Source: Dermatemys mawii (Eukaryota; Chordata; Testudines; Dermatemydidae). Taken from it: a DNA stretch of 64,000 nucleotides. Location: the NCBI GenBank assembly GCA_007922305.1, contig ML677374.1, positions 8,184,094-8,248,093 of the forward strand, in the 5' to 3' direction. The translations under genes and the position numbers were made by a program. Every line of letters begins with the position of its first letter. Position 1 is the stretch's first letter. Positions 40,361 through 51,235 of this stretch are shown here, piece by piece. The notes beneath the pieces were generated by a model. That model had not been told where the DNA came from, made no database searches, and saw only the letters and a list, made by a program, of their open reading frames with translations.

Positions 40361-41051
40361 GTAAAGAATTCAGAGACAGATTTTGATTCCGCCTATTCAC
40401 CGCGAGTAACTCCACTGAAAAGAATGCAACTACTTGTACTGTAAGGTACTATTCAGTGTAGGAGTGTTAGATTCTGGCCCTTAATAAAAGTCAAAAGAAG
40501 AGAAAGATAAGGGTGTGTAACAAATATCTGCAGAGTTACCAAACTGAAATCAACGCTAGCACATTACAGCACGATACAAAACTAAACTCACCCTGTCATT
40601 CATTAAAAGCATCTGATCTTTTAGGCTAATCAGACGATTTTTTTAGAACAGTCTTAGAACAGCAGAGCTGTCCTAGGATTTTGACTAGGAGACCTGTGAG
40701 CAGCAGCTTATACTGAAAAGTTTTAGGAAGTCTTGTCACCCTATCTCAGCGCAGTCTACCTCAGGTGGCTGAGGGCTCGCTCTTCATTTCTATTTTCCAT
40801 TCATTGGTGATCCAAACAAGCCCCTTGTTTTCATTAATCCTGTTGAGAATATCTAAGGAAAGAACATTTTTGGCACTGCTCTTACTTGCAGCAAGGAGGG
40901 TAAAAGTTTCAAGGCAGCATTACAGGGAACAGATTAAAAAAACTGTACTGTTTCAGTAAAGAAAAAAATACAAACACCAATAAAACTATTCCACTTGCAA
41001 GCAGATAGAACTGCCTGGCCTGCTGCTCAGTTAAACATAAATTTGCCTTAC

Positions 41052-41137
41052 CTTGCTTCTGAGAGAGGTTTTTCCAAGTGTGCTGAGAGAGAGCCTTCTC
41101 TGCCAAAGTTTCTTTCCTTTAAACTTAAAGGTACTGT
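41052..41137 (-). other. NOS2: Predicted NOS2 non-coding exon 1
   Basis: Upstream limit set about 30 bases after the TATA box; downstream limit set by the strong donor GCAAG/GTAAGG (41052/41051). The 86 bases hold no ATG, and joining to the acceptor at 38671 gives a 5' UTR of about 155 bases. Mammalian NOS2 also has a non-coding first exon. Confidence 0.7.
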
Positions 41138-41160
41138 GTCCCTGTTGCAAGGCAAACACA

Positions 41161-41167
41161 TTTTATA
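41161..41167 (-). promoter_or_regulatory. NOS2: NOS2 TATA box
   Basis: TATAAAA on the gene strand, within GAGTATAAAATG, about 30 bases before the predicted start site near 41136. Confidence 0.8.
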
Positions 41168-41184
41168 CTCTGCTGGGGTTCTGT

Positions 41185-41191
41185 ATGCAAA
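41185..41191 (-). promoter_or_regulatory. NOS2: Octamer-like site in NOS2 promoter
   Basis: ATGCAAA on the plus strand (TTTGCAT on the gene strand), 7 of 8 bases of the octamer, lying between the NF-kappaB site and the TATA box. The mouse promoter has an octamer in the same relative place. Confidence 0.6.
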
Positions 41192-41223
41192 GCAGGGCGA
41201 TAACACATGAATAACATCACAAA

Positions 41224-41233
41224 GGGAAATCCC
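41224..41233 (-). promoter_or_regulatory. NOS2: NF-kappaB site in NOS2 promoter
   Basis: GGGAAATCCC (GGGATTTCCC on the gene strand) fits GGGRNNYYCC on both strands and lies 57 bases upstream of the TATA box, close to the spacing of the proximal site in mouse. Confidence 0.82.
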
Positions 41234-42299
41234 TGATCCTGGGCTATTTTTCAGATCGAAAGGGAGTGGCTGATGTTAGCTAACACTCTGACAACATGCA
41301 ATGCATCCACAGTTCCTGATATTTCATCAATTCTAAAACATATGAGTGTTCCTTCCTCCACTGTCCACTTGGCTGTCTGCTTTGGTAATCAGGAAATTAT
41401 ATCACATTCGAGTGTGGCTTTGACGTTCTTCTGAGTTGTTTTTTTTAAGCCAGATCTTTTACAAGAAACGCTCTATGGATTCTGATAGAGACTGATCATC
41501 CGTCTATTGCATCTTTAAACCCAGGACACAGACTTCTCTGTGAAATGCTCTAGGATAATTCAAAAATTCTTCGGAAAGGGAATCCTTCTCTGTAGTTTTT
41601 AGGAGTAATTTCTAGAGGAGCCTTTTAATTTATATAGAACCGGATTGGTGCAGGCCCTGATTCATCAAAGCACTTAAGTAGGTAGTTAGTCCCTAAGACT
41701 CTGTACTTAAGGTGAAACACATTCCCTGTGCCAACGGCCCCCTGTGCTTAGACCCCCGATTCAGCAGGGCTCTTGAGTTCCTATTGAAGTCAATAGACTT
41801 TTTAAAATTATTCCCCCCAAATGTTATAGTCCTGCTGCCTCTGTTGTTTTCTGAGCTTTGCCCCTATGTTCATGTCCAAGGCATGAGAAACACAATGGAG
41901 AAACTCTGTATCTCACCGACTTCATATTGCCGGCACTTGGCAATATTTGTGAAAGGCAGAGGGACAATTAAGAGACGGGGGGGGGGGGCGGTATTGTACA
42001 ATCTCTTGATTTCAGACATGTAATCAAAACAAGCATATCTACCTGAAATGTAAAGCCAGTAGGAATAACACAGCAAACTCAGTGGCATGCCAGAATCGGG
42101 AACCCTGCTCTGCCAGTAAAACCTGAGGGATTTTGGCTGGAGTTACTGCTTCATAAAAATGAGGTATGACTGAATAATATGACTTTTAAAGGAGTTAATG
42201 TTTTAGATTTTTTTTCAAGTTATACTCAGCAGATTTAAGGCTTGGTTTGTGTAATATAGCTGTCAAAATCATTAATATGATTCCATGAGAGATTTATGA
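41234..42299. other. NOS2 upstream flank
   Basis: A decayed palindromic repeat lies at about 41655-41780. TTCTTCGGAA at 41567-41576 fits TTCN4GAA (STAT6-type) by chance or design. G9-10 run near 41979. No gene seen. Confidence 0.4.
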
Positions 42300-42515
42300 G
42301 TGTTTATCTGTGGATCAGAGGGTAGAGCACTGGGCTGGGTGTCACGACATGGGTTTTAATTTTGCATCTGTCCCTGTCTTATTTGGGTCATCTTGGGTGA
42401 GTCACATTCCCTGTCTGTGCTTCATTTTCCCCCATCTGTAAAATGGGGCTAATGCAGCTTAGCTGACTATGTAAAGCAGTTTGAGAGCTAAAAATGAAAA
42501 CTGTGTGTGCGAAGT
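42300..42515 (+). repeat. MIR/CORE-SINE-like element
   Basis: GATCAGAGGGTAGAGCACTGG (tRNA-like), TTGGGTGAGTCACATTCCC, CATCTGTAAAATGGGGCTAAT and GTAAAGCAGTTTGAGAGCT follow MIR order. Confidence 0.8.
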
Positions 42516-42761
42516 AGGATTATTTCTATAGTCAGATTTCCCCTCAGATGTAACCAGACCTAAACCTCATGTAACTCCAAAAAATGTATGTATCTTTAGA
42601 CCGATCCCACATCTGGTTGATGAACCATTTTAATGCTCCTTTTCTTTTGCTGTTTGTGAACATTTAATGCCTGGATGTTTGCAGAATGGCTGCCCACCCA
42701 ATACCATATTGCTATGGGAATGGGGAGATTCACTAGTTCTAACAATACCTAGTTCTTTCAA

Positions 42762-42915
42762 AGTGAAGGATGCCCATTTTACAAGTGGGGAAACTGAGGC
42801 ACGGGAGGATGAACTGCCTTTGCCAAGATTGTCCAGAAGGCCCATGGCTGAGCTTGCAGTAGAACCAGGTCTTCAGAGTTCCAGTCAAATGCTCTATCTA
42901 CTAGGCTTCCCAATG
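42762..42915 (-). repeat. MIR/CORE-SINE-like element, antisense
   Basis: TTTACAAGTGGGGAAACTGAG, CACGGGAGGATGAACTGCC, GGCTGAGCTTGCAGTAGAACC and GCTCTATCTACTAGGC are the antisense SINE from core to tRNA-like part. Confidence 0.78.
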
Positions 42916-44688
42916 AAAAGTTCAGCAAAATAGGTGTCATTTAGTGCCAATGGATAAGCCAGTTTTGTGAGACAAGAAAAGTTCATAAGGGGCAGATTGT
43001 CCTTCACAGCCTCTTTCCCTAGTGGGGCTTCATGAATGGCAGAGGGTAGAATTGGCCACCTGGCTTTTTTTTTTTTTTTTACTTTTCACCGTCTTACTGG
43101 ATTCCCCACAAGTGTTCCTGCAGTGCACAATGCCTGCTCCAAAAGGTTTGCCTGGTAGGTCTTCAGATAATGCTTTTCCTCAGCACCACAGACTGATGGC
43201 TGAATCCTGCCTTGGTCTGCACGACTGGTCTAGAGAGGGAAGAGGGTGAGCCAGGATTCTGACCTCATCACTAGGCTGGGGAACCAGTCACCATACTGGA
43301 TTGTGGGCTATGTCCCCCGAAGGTCTGCTCTTCTGGGGTCAGATACAAGAAGCCATACATGCTATTACCTGCAGCATGCTGCAACCCTAGTTAGCACATG
43401 TGCCAGACAACATTGTATGGATGCCCACCATGACCTTTTTTGCCCTGAGCTGTGTAGCCTACACTGTTCTACCTTGGCTCCTACCCATAGATTTCCCCTT
43501 AGGTTCAGAGGATTTGGAGTAATTACTTGGGCTGGAAAGCAACGCCACATAAATGGGCTCAGAAGGATGAGTGTTTTATTGGTCACTTTCACTGTGTGCA
43601 CACAAACCAATGAAACACCATTTCCAATGACAGCCCCTGAAATTTACAGATAAACACAAATGCTGCTTGAAAGCTCCGTTTGATTTAAGGTTATTTGCTT
43701 TGTATACTTTGACTTGTGATGTTGACAGTTTGCATTTTAATGGTTAAAAGTTTAACTGTTTGAATCTCACTGTCTACTGTTAAATAATGTTTTAATTTCC
43801 CATTAATTTAAATGGATACAAATAAAAAAAGCCTAAACATCATTATCCATCACAATTACATAAAAACCGAATTCTGCCAAGCCGACATGTATATCCTGGG
43901 TCAGAGCCTGCATTTCTTAAGCACTGAAGTCAAGGAGAGCTTTGAGTGCAAGGAACAGGCTCATCCTATATTGGATTTAGCTATATCCTTCTGCCTTCAA
44001 AATCCGTCTGCCTTCCAGCAGGTTTTCTTCCCTGCAGGGTGAATTCCAGGGTGGAATAACATTGATTGTCTGTATAATATGGCCCTCCCCATCCTGTAAC
44101 ACATGGGGAAACTTTAAGGATCTAGGGCTGTAAAATAGAACCCAACTCCAACACTATCCAGTGGCTTTCCTTATCTACCCTTCTTCTTCTCCCGTGGCTG
44201 AGCAGTGCTGAAATATCTTGTCCCTAGGGTAGCAGTGTTGGCTTGTACAGAAGTGCTGGTAGACTGGCTGCATTCCAGTAAGTCTGATGATGGATGCTGC
44301 AAGAAACACATTGGCAGACAGATGAGGGGTGGGGGAAAGAAGTGGAGAAAAAAAGGGAGAACTGGGGATTGGAAGTGAGGGTTCAAAGTGGGTGGAATGG
44401 AAGAGGGAGAAACACTTGCCCCCTAGCCTGGTGGTAAACACAAACCTTCCGCAGTGTTTAAAAGGCTGCATGAAATACCCTGGTTTGGTGCTTTATTAAT
44501 AGTTCTGAATTCAGCCTTCGTCCGAGATTCCTTCTTCCCAGACAGCCATACCCATTTTCCTTCTATCCAGATGGGCCACTTGTCCCAGTGAATCTGTTAA
44601 TAGAAGGGTGGGGTGTATCCAGCATGTACCACCAGCCCGTGAACTCTGTAAACACCACTGCGACAGGGAAGATCGACTGAGATGAACG
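42916..44688. other. No recognised feature
   Basis: A T18 run lies near 43063-43080; otherwise no exon, RNA gene or named repeat. Short open frames here look random. Confidence 0.45.
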
Positions 44689-44812
44689 TAGGGGGACTAG
44701 ATGTCCTGATTTTATAGGGACAGTCCCGATTTTTGGGTCTTTTTCTTACATAGGCTCCTATTACTCTCCACCCTCTGTCCCAGTTTTTCACATTTGCTGT
44801 CTGGTCACCTTA
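44689..44812. mobile_element. Second copy of the 5818 MITE, inverted
   Basis: Ends TAGGGGGACTAGAT and GTCTGGTCACCTTA with internal ATGTCCTGATTTTATAGGG and CCCAGTTTTTCAC: the reverse complement of the 5818-5942 element. Confidence 0.85.
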
Positions 44813-45194
44813 CACCCTTTGCCTTTGGAATTTGCTCCGTTCAGCAGCCTTCAGAGCACTCTGCAATTTGGTTAAATTTTGCTTTTGCTTTGCTCCTGGC
44901 TATGTGATGTCTTGCAGTCTTAGCAGCAGCAGCTTCTTATGTTGCCTCGTTCAAGCAGTGGTGCGTTGTGTGTATGTTTATAATGCTTTGTATCTCAGCA
45001 ATTGAAAGCCAAGGCAATAGCAGCAATAGAAGTTACTAAAATAAGCTGCATTGGGCAACTGCTCCCCACAGAGAAGGCAACCTTGAGTTGTAGGAGAAAT
45101 ACCATATAGAGATTTCCAGCCTAGATGCAAAGCTTAGATACATTAAGAAACTTATTTAGCAACACCAGCTGAAACTCTGCTTTCAGTTGTACAA

Positions 45195-45394
45195 GCCAAG
45201 ATTTTCCCCAAGCGATGGGTAATTGGGGGTGCCTCGGTTTTTAGTTGGGCAACCTGAGATGCCTTAAAGGGGCCTAATTTTCAGAAAGTGATGAGCACCC
45301 ACATTCTGAAAATCAGATCCTGTAAAATGCCTCAAATTGGGGGCCCCAAAATTGAGGCACCTAAAATCACTAGTCACTTGGGAAAACCTTTGCC
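45195..45394. repeat. 200-base near-palindrome
   Basis: The left arm GCCAAGATTTTCCCCAAGCGA pairs with the right end TTGGGAAAACCTTTGCC, and AAAGGGGCCTAATTTTCAG pairs with CTGAAAATCAGATCC at the centre. Same family as 14931-15102 and 10457-10577. Confidence 0.72.
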
Positions 45395-45609
45395 AGAGTT
45401 CACATGTCGTTGCAGTGCCTAGGCTGTGTGTAGTGTATTATTTATGTGTGTGTAAAATGATCGCTCTCTTCTTCATTGTGCATTTCCATTTCATAAGAAG
45501 ACATGGGTACAAATTCTGTTCCCAGTTACCCTCCGTGTAATTAACACCGTTGACTGAGAATAGAATTTGATTCATATAGTACTAGGATCATAGCTGGTTG
45601 CATCCAAAA

Positions 45610-45770
45610 TTATTATTGTTGGTCATCTGTATTGTGGCAGCGCTTAGGAACCCCAATGATGGACCAGTACCCCCTTTGTGCTAGGCGCTGTACAAACTCA
45701 GACAAAAGAGATGATCCCTACTCCAAGGACCTTATCTAAGTATAGGACAAGAAACAACCGATGGGAAGAA
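45610..45770. repeat. GTGCTAGGCGCTGTAC-type interspersed repeat
   Basis: GTGGCAGCGCTTAGGAACCCC, TTGTGCTAGGCGCTGTAC and CCTACTCCAAGGACCTTA; same family as 29555-29680. Confidence 0.65.
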
Positions 45771-46187
45771 CAAGGAAACAGTGAGACTCACTCAGCATGA
45801 TGGGCAGTCATCTCTGTGCGCCAGCTGCCTAGCAACCTAAAGTGTTGTCACTTAGTAGAACTCTAAGGAATAATATAATCATTCAGAAGAAAGGAGGATC
45901 ATACAAGGCAACTTGCTTCAACCTGTTGGATGCTCACATTGTGGGGGATTGCGCTTGACTTTGGTGAACTGAGCACTAGAGGGCGCAAAGGGTATAACTT
46001 CAATTCACTTGTTCTTTTAAGACCATCCATCTCCTCCTTTGGTATAGAGGTTTATTCCTGGTTTTAAGCCAGCTGTTATCTAGAGGAGAGATCATCCCCG
46101 CAGCACCTCAGTGCCATGTATCACAACTAATAAGGTCTTTGGGGCAGGTACTGATCTTCTGGTCTGTATCTCTACGGTGCCCAGCAC

Positions 46188-46793
46188 AGTGGTGGGCAAA
46201 CTACAGCTCATGGGCCACATCCGGCCCACGGGTTCATCCTACCCGGCTCCCTGAGCTCCTGTCAGGGGAGGCTGCCGCTAGTGCCACACCCGCCTTCCTC
46301 CCTCCCCCGGAGCCTCAGTGCACCACACAGGTAGCACTCTCGGGGGGTGGAGCAGTGTATCTGGCTCCATGTGGCTGCCAGACACTGCTGCTGAGCAGTG
46401 TGGTAAAGGGGCCGGAGCCAGGGGGTTGCATAATGTGCGGAGAGTCCTGGGGGCAGTCTGGGAGCAGGCAGGGTTAGATGGGGGCGTGAGAGACCTGGGG
46501 GTCTGGAAGAGGGGGAGGTTGGGTAGAGAGATCTCAGGAGGGGCTAGTCAGAGCAGGGGGGCTGGATGGGAGTAGGGCTCTGGGGGGTAGTTAGGGGTGG
46601 GGAGTCTTTGGAGGGGGCAGGCAAGGGACAAGGAGTGGGGGGTTAGATGGGTCGGGATTCTGAGGGGGCAGTCAGGGGTCTGATAGGGGGTGGGGCCAGG
46701 CTCTTTGGGGAGGCACAGCCTTCCATACTCGGTCCTCCATGCAATTTTGCAACCCCAATGTGACCTTCAGGCCAAAAAGTTTGCCCATCGTGG
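46188..46793. mobile_element. hAT-type element with target duplication
   Basis: 606 bases starting AGTGGTGGGCAAACTACAG and ending AAAGTTTGCCCATCGTGG, with TGGGCAAACT / AGTTTGCCCA inverted. The flanks CCCAGCAC (46180-46187) and CTTAGCAC (46794-46801) are an 8-base duplication of CCTAGCAC in an older repeat. The interior from about 46440 is a G-rich degenerate array. No transposase frame. Confidence 0.82.
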
Positions 46794-46861
46794 CTTAGCA
46801 CAGTGGGGTCCCGATCCCTGAGTGGGGCCCCTTCACACCACTGCAATGCAAGCAGTAAATG

Positions 46862-49800
46862 GTGTCCAATTGTTTAGAAAGCTTAGGTGCCTTATTACTA
46901 TCACTCAGAATTGATATTGGGATAGCCCGTAGGGAGGCTGCTTACAGCACTGTGCCTTTCCATCCACAAAGTCACCTGGCAGCGTAGTGACTTTTCTAGG
47001 AAAAGAAAACTCAGCCCCCAAATCAACCCACTGAAGAGCCTGTAGGGCAGCACCAGCGAAGGCAAGAAATAACCCACCAAACAAAGATTTGGACAGTTTG
47101 GAAGCTCTGTGACAGGCACTCTGCTGTATCGGGTGATACGCCAGGTGCGTTTTCTTGGTCTCCTCTTTCTCCAGCCCTACGCTGGCACCAGGAGTGATAC
47201 TGGGCCGGCAGCATCCTTGGCTTGTTCTGTGAGCGTGGTTGTGAAATGTCTCATGCTCCTGGAAGGTGGAAAAAGTGCTCGTGCCGTATTGTAAATGACT
47301 CTTGTCTGTGTCGTACTCAAAGGTGAAACAATAAATCTTTCAGGTTTATTGAAACCATTTGTTTGGATGATTCTTGTTGAAAACGTTAATGAAATCAACA
47401 CGCTGATTTCATTGAACCAGAATTTTCTGACGGAAATATGTTTGCTGGAAAGCTCACTGACTCAGTCCCTTTCTGTCCCAAAGATGTCTGCCACAAACTC
47501 AATGCCTGTTTAAGGCACTCACACAGTTTCCACCCCAAATTGCCCCCAGATGGACTCAGAACACCACCTAGGTTTAGCAACAGGTTCACACGCTTCAGCA
47601 ATTGACCCCCAGAAAAATGGACCTGTCTGATTTTATTTTATTTTTTTGAGGCAACCAGCACAGAGCAAGGTTGTGATTTCTCTTTTTAAAAATTCACATG
47701 TAAGCAGCTGATTTAGGGTATCAATTCTCAATCGGGGTGGACCCTGCCCCAATTATGCACCAAAATGCCATGCGAACCAGCTCCCGTTCTCCTGATGCAA
47801 GTTTGCACAGCCCTCCAACCATGTCCTCCATCAGAGTTCTCTGATTGGGGAGGAAAAGGAACTGGTACTTCCTCATGTCTGACCACAAACAAGTTTTGCC
47901 CATGTAAGTCATGGAAATGAGATGGCACTCCCATTACCCTGTGCAGAAGTTCCAAATATAATCCTAGGTTCCTCCAGCTGGGCTCCATCTTGCTTGGATT
48001 AAAAAAACATAGATAGTGATTGCTCTCAAATGCCACCTGCCTTTGGCACCAGAATGAGACGTCACCCACTGTAACCTGTGCAGCTCTGCGACCCTCCCTT
48101 TTCTTTCCCACATGAGGAAAGAAACCATTGTCAGTGTTGAGATACCATCACTGGGCGCCTGAGCTAAGCCCTCCTTCAGATGAAGGGGACCATTCACGCC
48201 TTGCCATGCTATTTGCTCCCTGAAGACTCCTCTCGTGGGTTACACTTGGCTCATTTGTTTGAGGTGTTCTTTGTAACCATAATAGCTGGAAGCTTATTTT
48301 TCTTAAAAATGAAAGCTAAGAGTCTGGAGCTTGAGAGAGAAGCTGGTAGGTAGCACTGCTGAATACCGGTGGAACCTGAACCCAGCTCTGATGTCAGGTG
48401 TTTCCAGTAAACCTGAACATTGATCCCAGATTGCTCTTTGTATGGTGATAGGGCCCTGCGTGCAAAGGATAATGAGACAGTGCAGCTGAATGGGCTATTC
48501 ATGAGTGATGGTATGTGGGGTTACCGTCACAGTAGTAATCCCTGGTTTATGGTTTCCTGGGCGAAGCAGTAACTGACATCAGGGTGCGTCTCACTGTCTG
48601 GAGTGGCTCATGAGTGAGAATACCAACCTCAGGGCAGAAACCCCAAATGGGCTGTAGGAGAATTCAGTTTTATACCTCTAGCTAATTGCTCTTTAAATGC
48701 CATCTTGACCCTCCCAATGTCTTTCTTACTTATTGCCTGTTCTTCTGTGTGTGTTCCTTTTTAGTGGCTTGGATTTCCATTTTTTGAAAGATATTTCTTT
48801 GGCTCAGATAAACTCTTGAGTTTGTTTGCTACTTAGCCATGTGGTTTATTTCTCGTCTTCCTTTCTTTAAAGGTGTGCATGCCTACTGGGAATCTCATAC
48901 TGTATCTTTCAATAGTATCCGTGCCAAATCAATAGATTCACTTCTTTACTCTGGATTTTTAGAGCTTTCTTGACTAGCTTCCTCGTCGTTTGGAAATTCC
49001 ATGTTCTAAAGTGTAATGGCCTGTGCAGTCTCCCCAGGGATGTGGAACTGAATTATTGTCATCTCTATTATTTAATGTTTAACTATAATTAATTCTGAGG
49101 AGTTTTACTTGGGACTAAATTGACATAGCTTCTCTAAGCTTGATAACTAGTGCTAAAGAAATAATACATCCTGTTTCCTTGTTGGGGAAAACAAGGAAAT
49201 CCATATTTAAATATCTGTGGTTATTCAGCGTTCTTCCATGGTGTTAAGGGCCAAAAGGAAGATCATTTGACCGAATGGGTCTCTCTCACTTTGCAGATTG
49301 ACTCGAACTTACGTTTCCCGCTATGCTGCTCCACCATTCGGAGGCGAAGGACCTCTTTAGAAGCGAATGAAGCTGCAGAAAGCTACAAAACCTTGCAATC
49401 CAAGGAGTGCAGTTCAGCCCTGCAGAGCGGCTGCTTTGGCCCAACTTTGCTACCCAACGAGAAAATGATAGCTGCATATAGCTAAGTGTACTGCCTGCAC
49501 TGTGGAGGTGCCTTTGTGTTAGCTCTGGAACGCCAGGAGAAAGATGGCACCAACCGCTCAACGAGCAACATGAGGAACTCAGAGATGGAAATTCTTTTGG
49601 GGGCGACCAGTTGCTCTTGGGAATTTAACCAGAGGTAGCTTGGGAAGGATTTAGACCAAAGTCCATGAATGGCTCGGGGCTGGTTTGGAACATAGGAAAA
49701 GCTACTGGGGAAAAAATATTACCCAGTTGTTTAATACCCATGGAGTGCCCAATAGCAGTAAAGAAGCTTGATACTTAGTCGATCACATCCTTGGGCTGGG

Positions 49801-50815
49801 GCATTTCAAAGAATTGCTGCAGGACGCTTCCGGTCAATCAGGAACAACTTGGCTTGTTTGTCCAAATGACTCCTGACAGATGTGCTGTTGAAATCATTTC
49901 CTATCTCCATTTCTGGTCTCGTTTTCTCCTCCTCTGCAATTTACGCCTTACATTCCTCTCAACACAGCTGCCTTTGTTGCCTTCTCCCTCCCTTGGCTTT
50001 ACACCTTTTTTCATGCTGATGTGGTGGAACCAGGTGGGCGGCCAGGCCTTGAACCCCTACAATGGAAAACTGGGGGGGGGGTATTTCTTCCCTTCCCCTA
50101 CACCCCATTGTTTTCTGCCCCTGCAGTATCTCATGAAGGTGAGAAGGGACCTGTCTATGTTCTGGCCTTATGCTCATTTGCAGGTGGAGAAGGTCTTTTT
50201 TGTAAATTCCACTGGCCACCTATCTGCATCTTTAGGTGCCTAAATACCTTTGCAAATCTGGCCCCTTGTCATTAACTAAGGAAAGAATCAAATTCCTGCA
50301 GGACTTGGCTACATAAATTAGCCCTCTAGTCTGAAGTGAATTATATCTGGCTACATTAATTACCCCTGTTTGTTTTATTTGTTGAGTGGCCGTTGTCTAG
50401 TGTATTCCAGTGTTCTTAAGGCTTGCTTATATTGTTCCATTGTAATATTATGAGCCTTTCTGCAGTCCCACTCCATTGCATCTGTGTTTTAAGGAGCTCA
50501 GGAACAAAAGAAGCCTGTCAATGCTCTATGAGGAGAATAATTCCCTCCACAGCAGGGACCAGTCAATGAAATTTTATGGACTGTGCTGAGCAATACCAGT
50601 CCTGATATGTAACACTGTACCATCCCACTGTTAACCTTTTGCCATGATGAAAATTGACCTTTCATTCCTATTCTTTGTTTTCTGTCCACACAGGAATTTA
50701 ATGTGGTTTAACTAATCCACTTCAAATTGACACCTTTAACCAATTCAGTTTAATTTTCTTGGATGTCACTGTGTTGACAAGCCCTTAGACAGTTTCTGAT
50801 CCATGACGACGCTTT
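46862..50815. other. No recognised gene or repeat
   Basis: About 4 kb. I checked a 72-codon frame at 49267-49485 preceded by TTTGCAG; it has no recognisable similarity and no clear downstream donor. A T12-13 tract near 47637 and a G9 run near 50077 are the only low-complexity features. Confidence 0.4.
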
Positions 50816-51005
50816 GCTTCCCACACCATGACTGCTACAGAATTACTTCAGTATAACTACATCACTCAAGGGTGTAAAAATCCACATCCCTGAGTGACTT
50901 AGTTATACCAATCTAAGTGCTGGTATACACAGCGCTATACCAGAAGAAGAGCTTCTCCCACTAATGTAGCTACTAATGTATGCCAGTGGGAGAGCTCTCT
51001 CCCAT
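50816..51005. repeat. Interspersed repeat of TGTCTACA/ATAACTACAT type
   Basis: AATTACTTCAGTATAACTAC, GAGTGACTTAGTTATACC and GAGAGCTCTCTCCCATTA, with inverted segments; related to 58640-59030. Confidence 0.6.
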
Positions 51006-51015
51006 TAGCAATGAG

Positions 51016-51235
51016 CAGCAGTTCTCAACCAGGGGTCTAAGGCCCCATAGTGGGCTTCGAGCAGGTTTCAGGGGGTCTGCAAAGCAGGACCAGCATTAGA
51101 CTCACTGTGGCTCAGGGCAATAAGCCAAAGCCCTGCCTCCCCAAGCCTGAAGCTAAAGCCTGAGCAGCTTAGCTATGTGGTGCCCCCTATGGCGTGGGGC
51201 CCCAGGCAATTGCCCTCCTTGCTACCCTCATTCTA
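51016..51235. mobile_element. hAT MITE, truncated
   Basis: Starts CAGCAGTTCTCAACCAGGGG; interior AGCATTAGACTCACTGTGG and GGGGCCCCAGGCAATTGCCC is shared with 61337-61682 in opposite orientation. Right end lost. Confidence 0.65.

Noticed and set aside
49267..49485. Possible exon after TTTGCAG
   Set aside because: The reading frame has no recognisable similarity and no convincing donor; chance acceptors are common.
49791..50243. 150-codon open frame
   Set aside because: Low-information sequence through a G9 run, no domain, no gene context.
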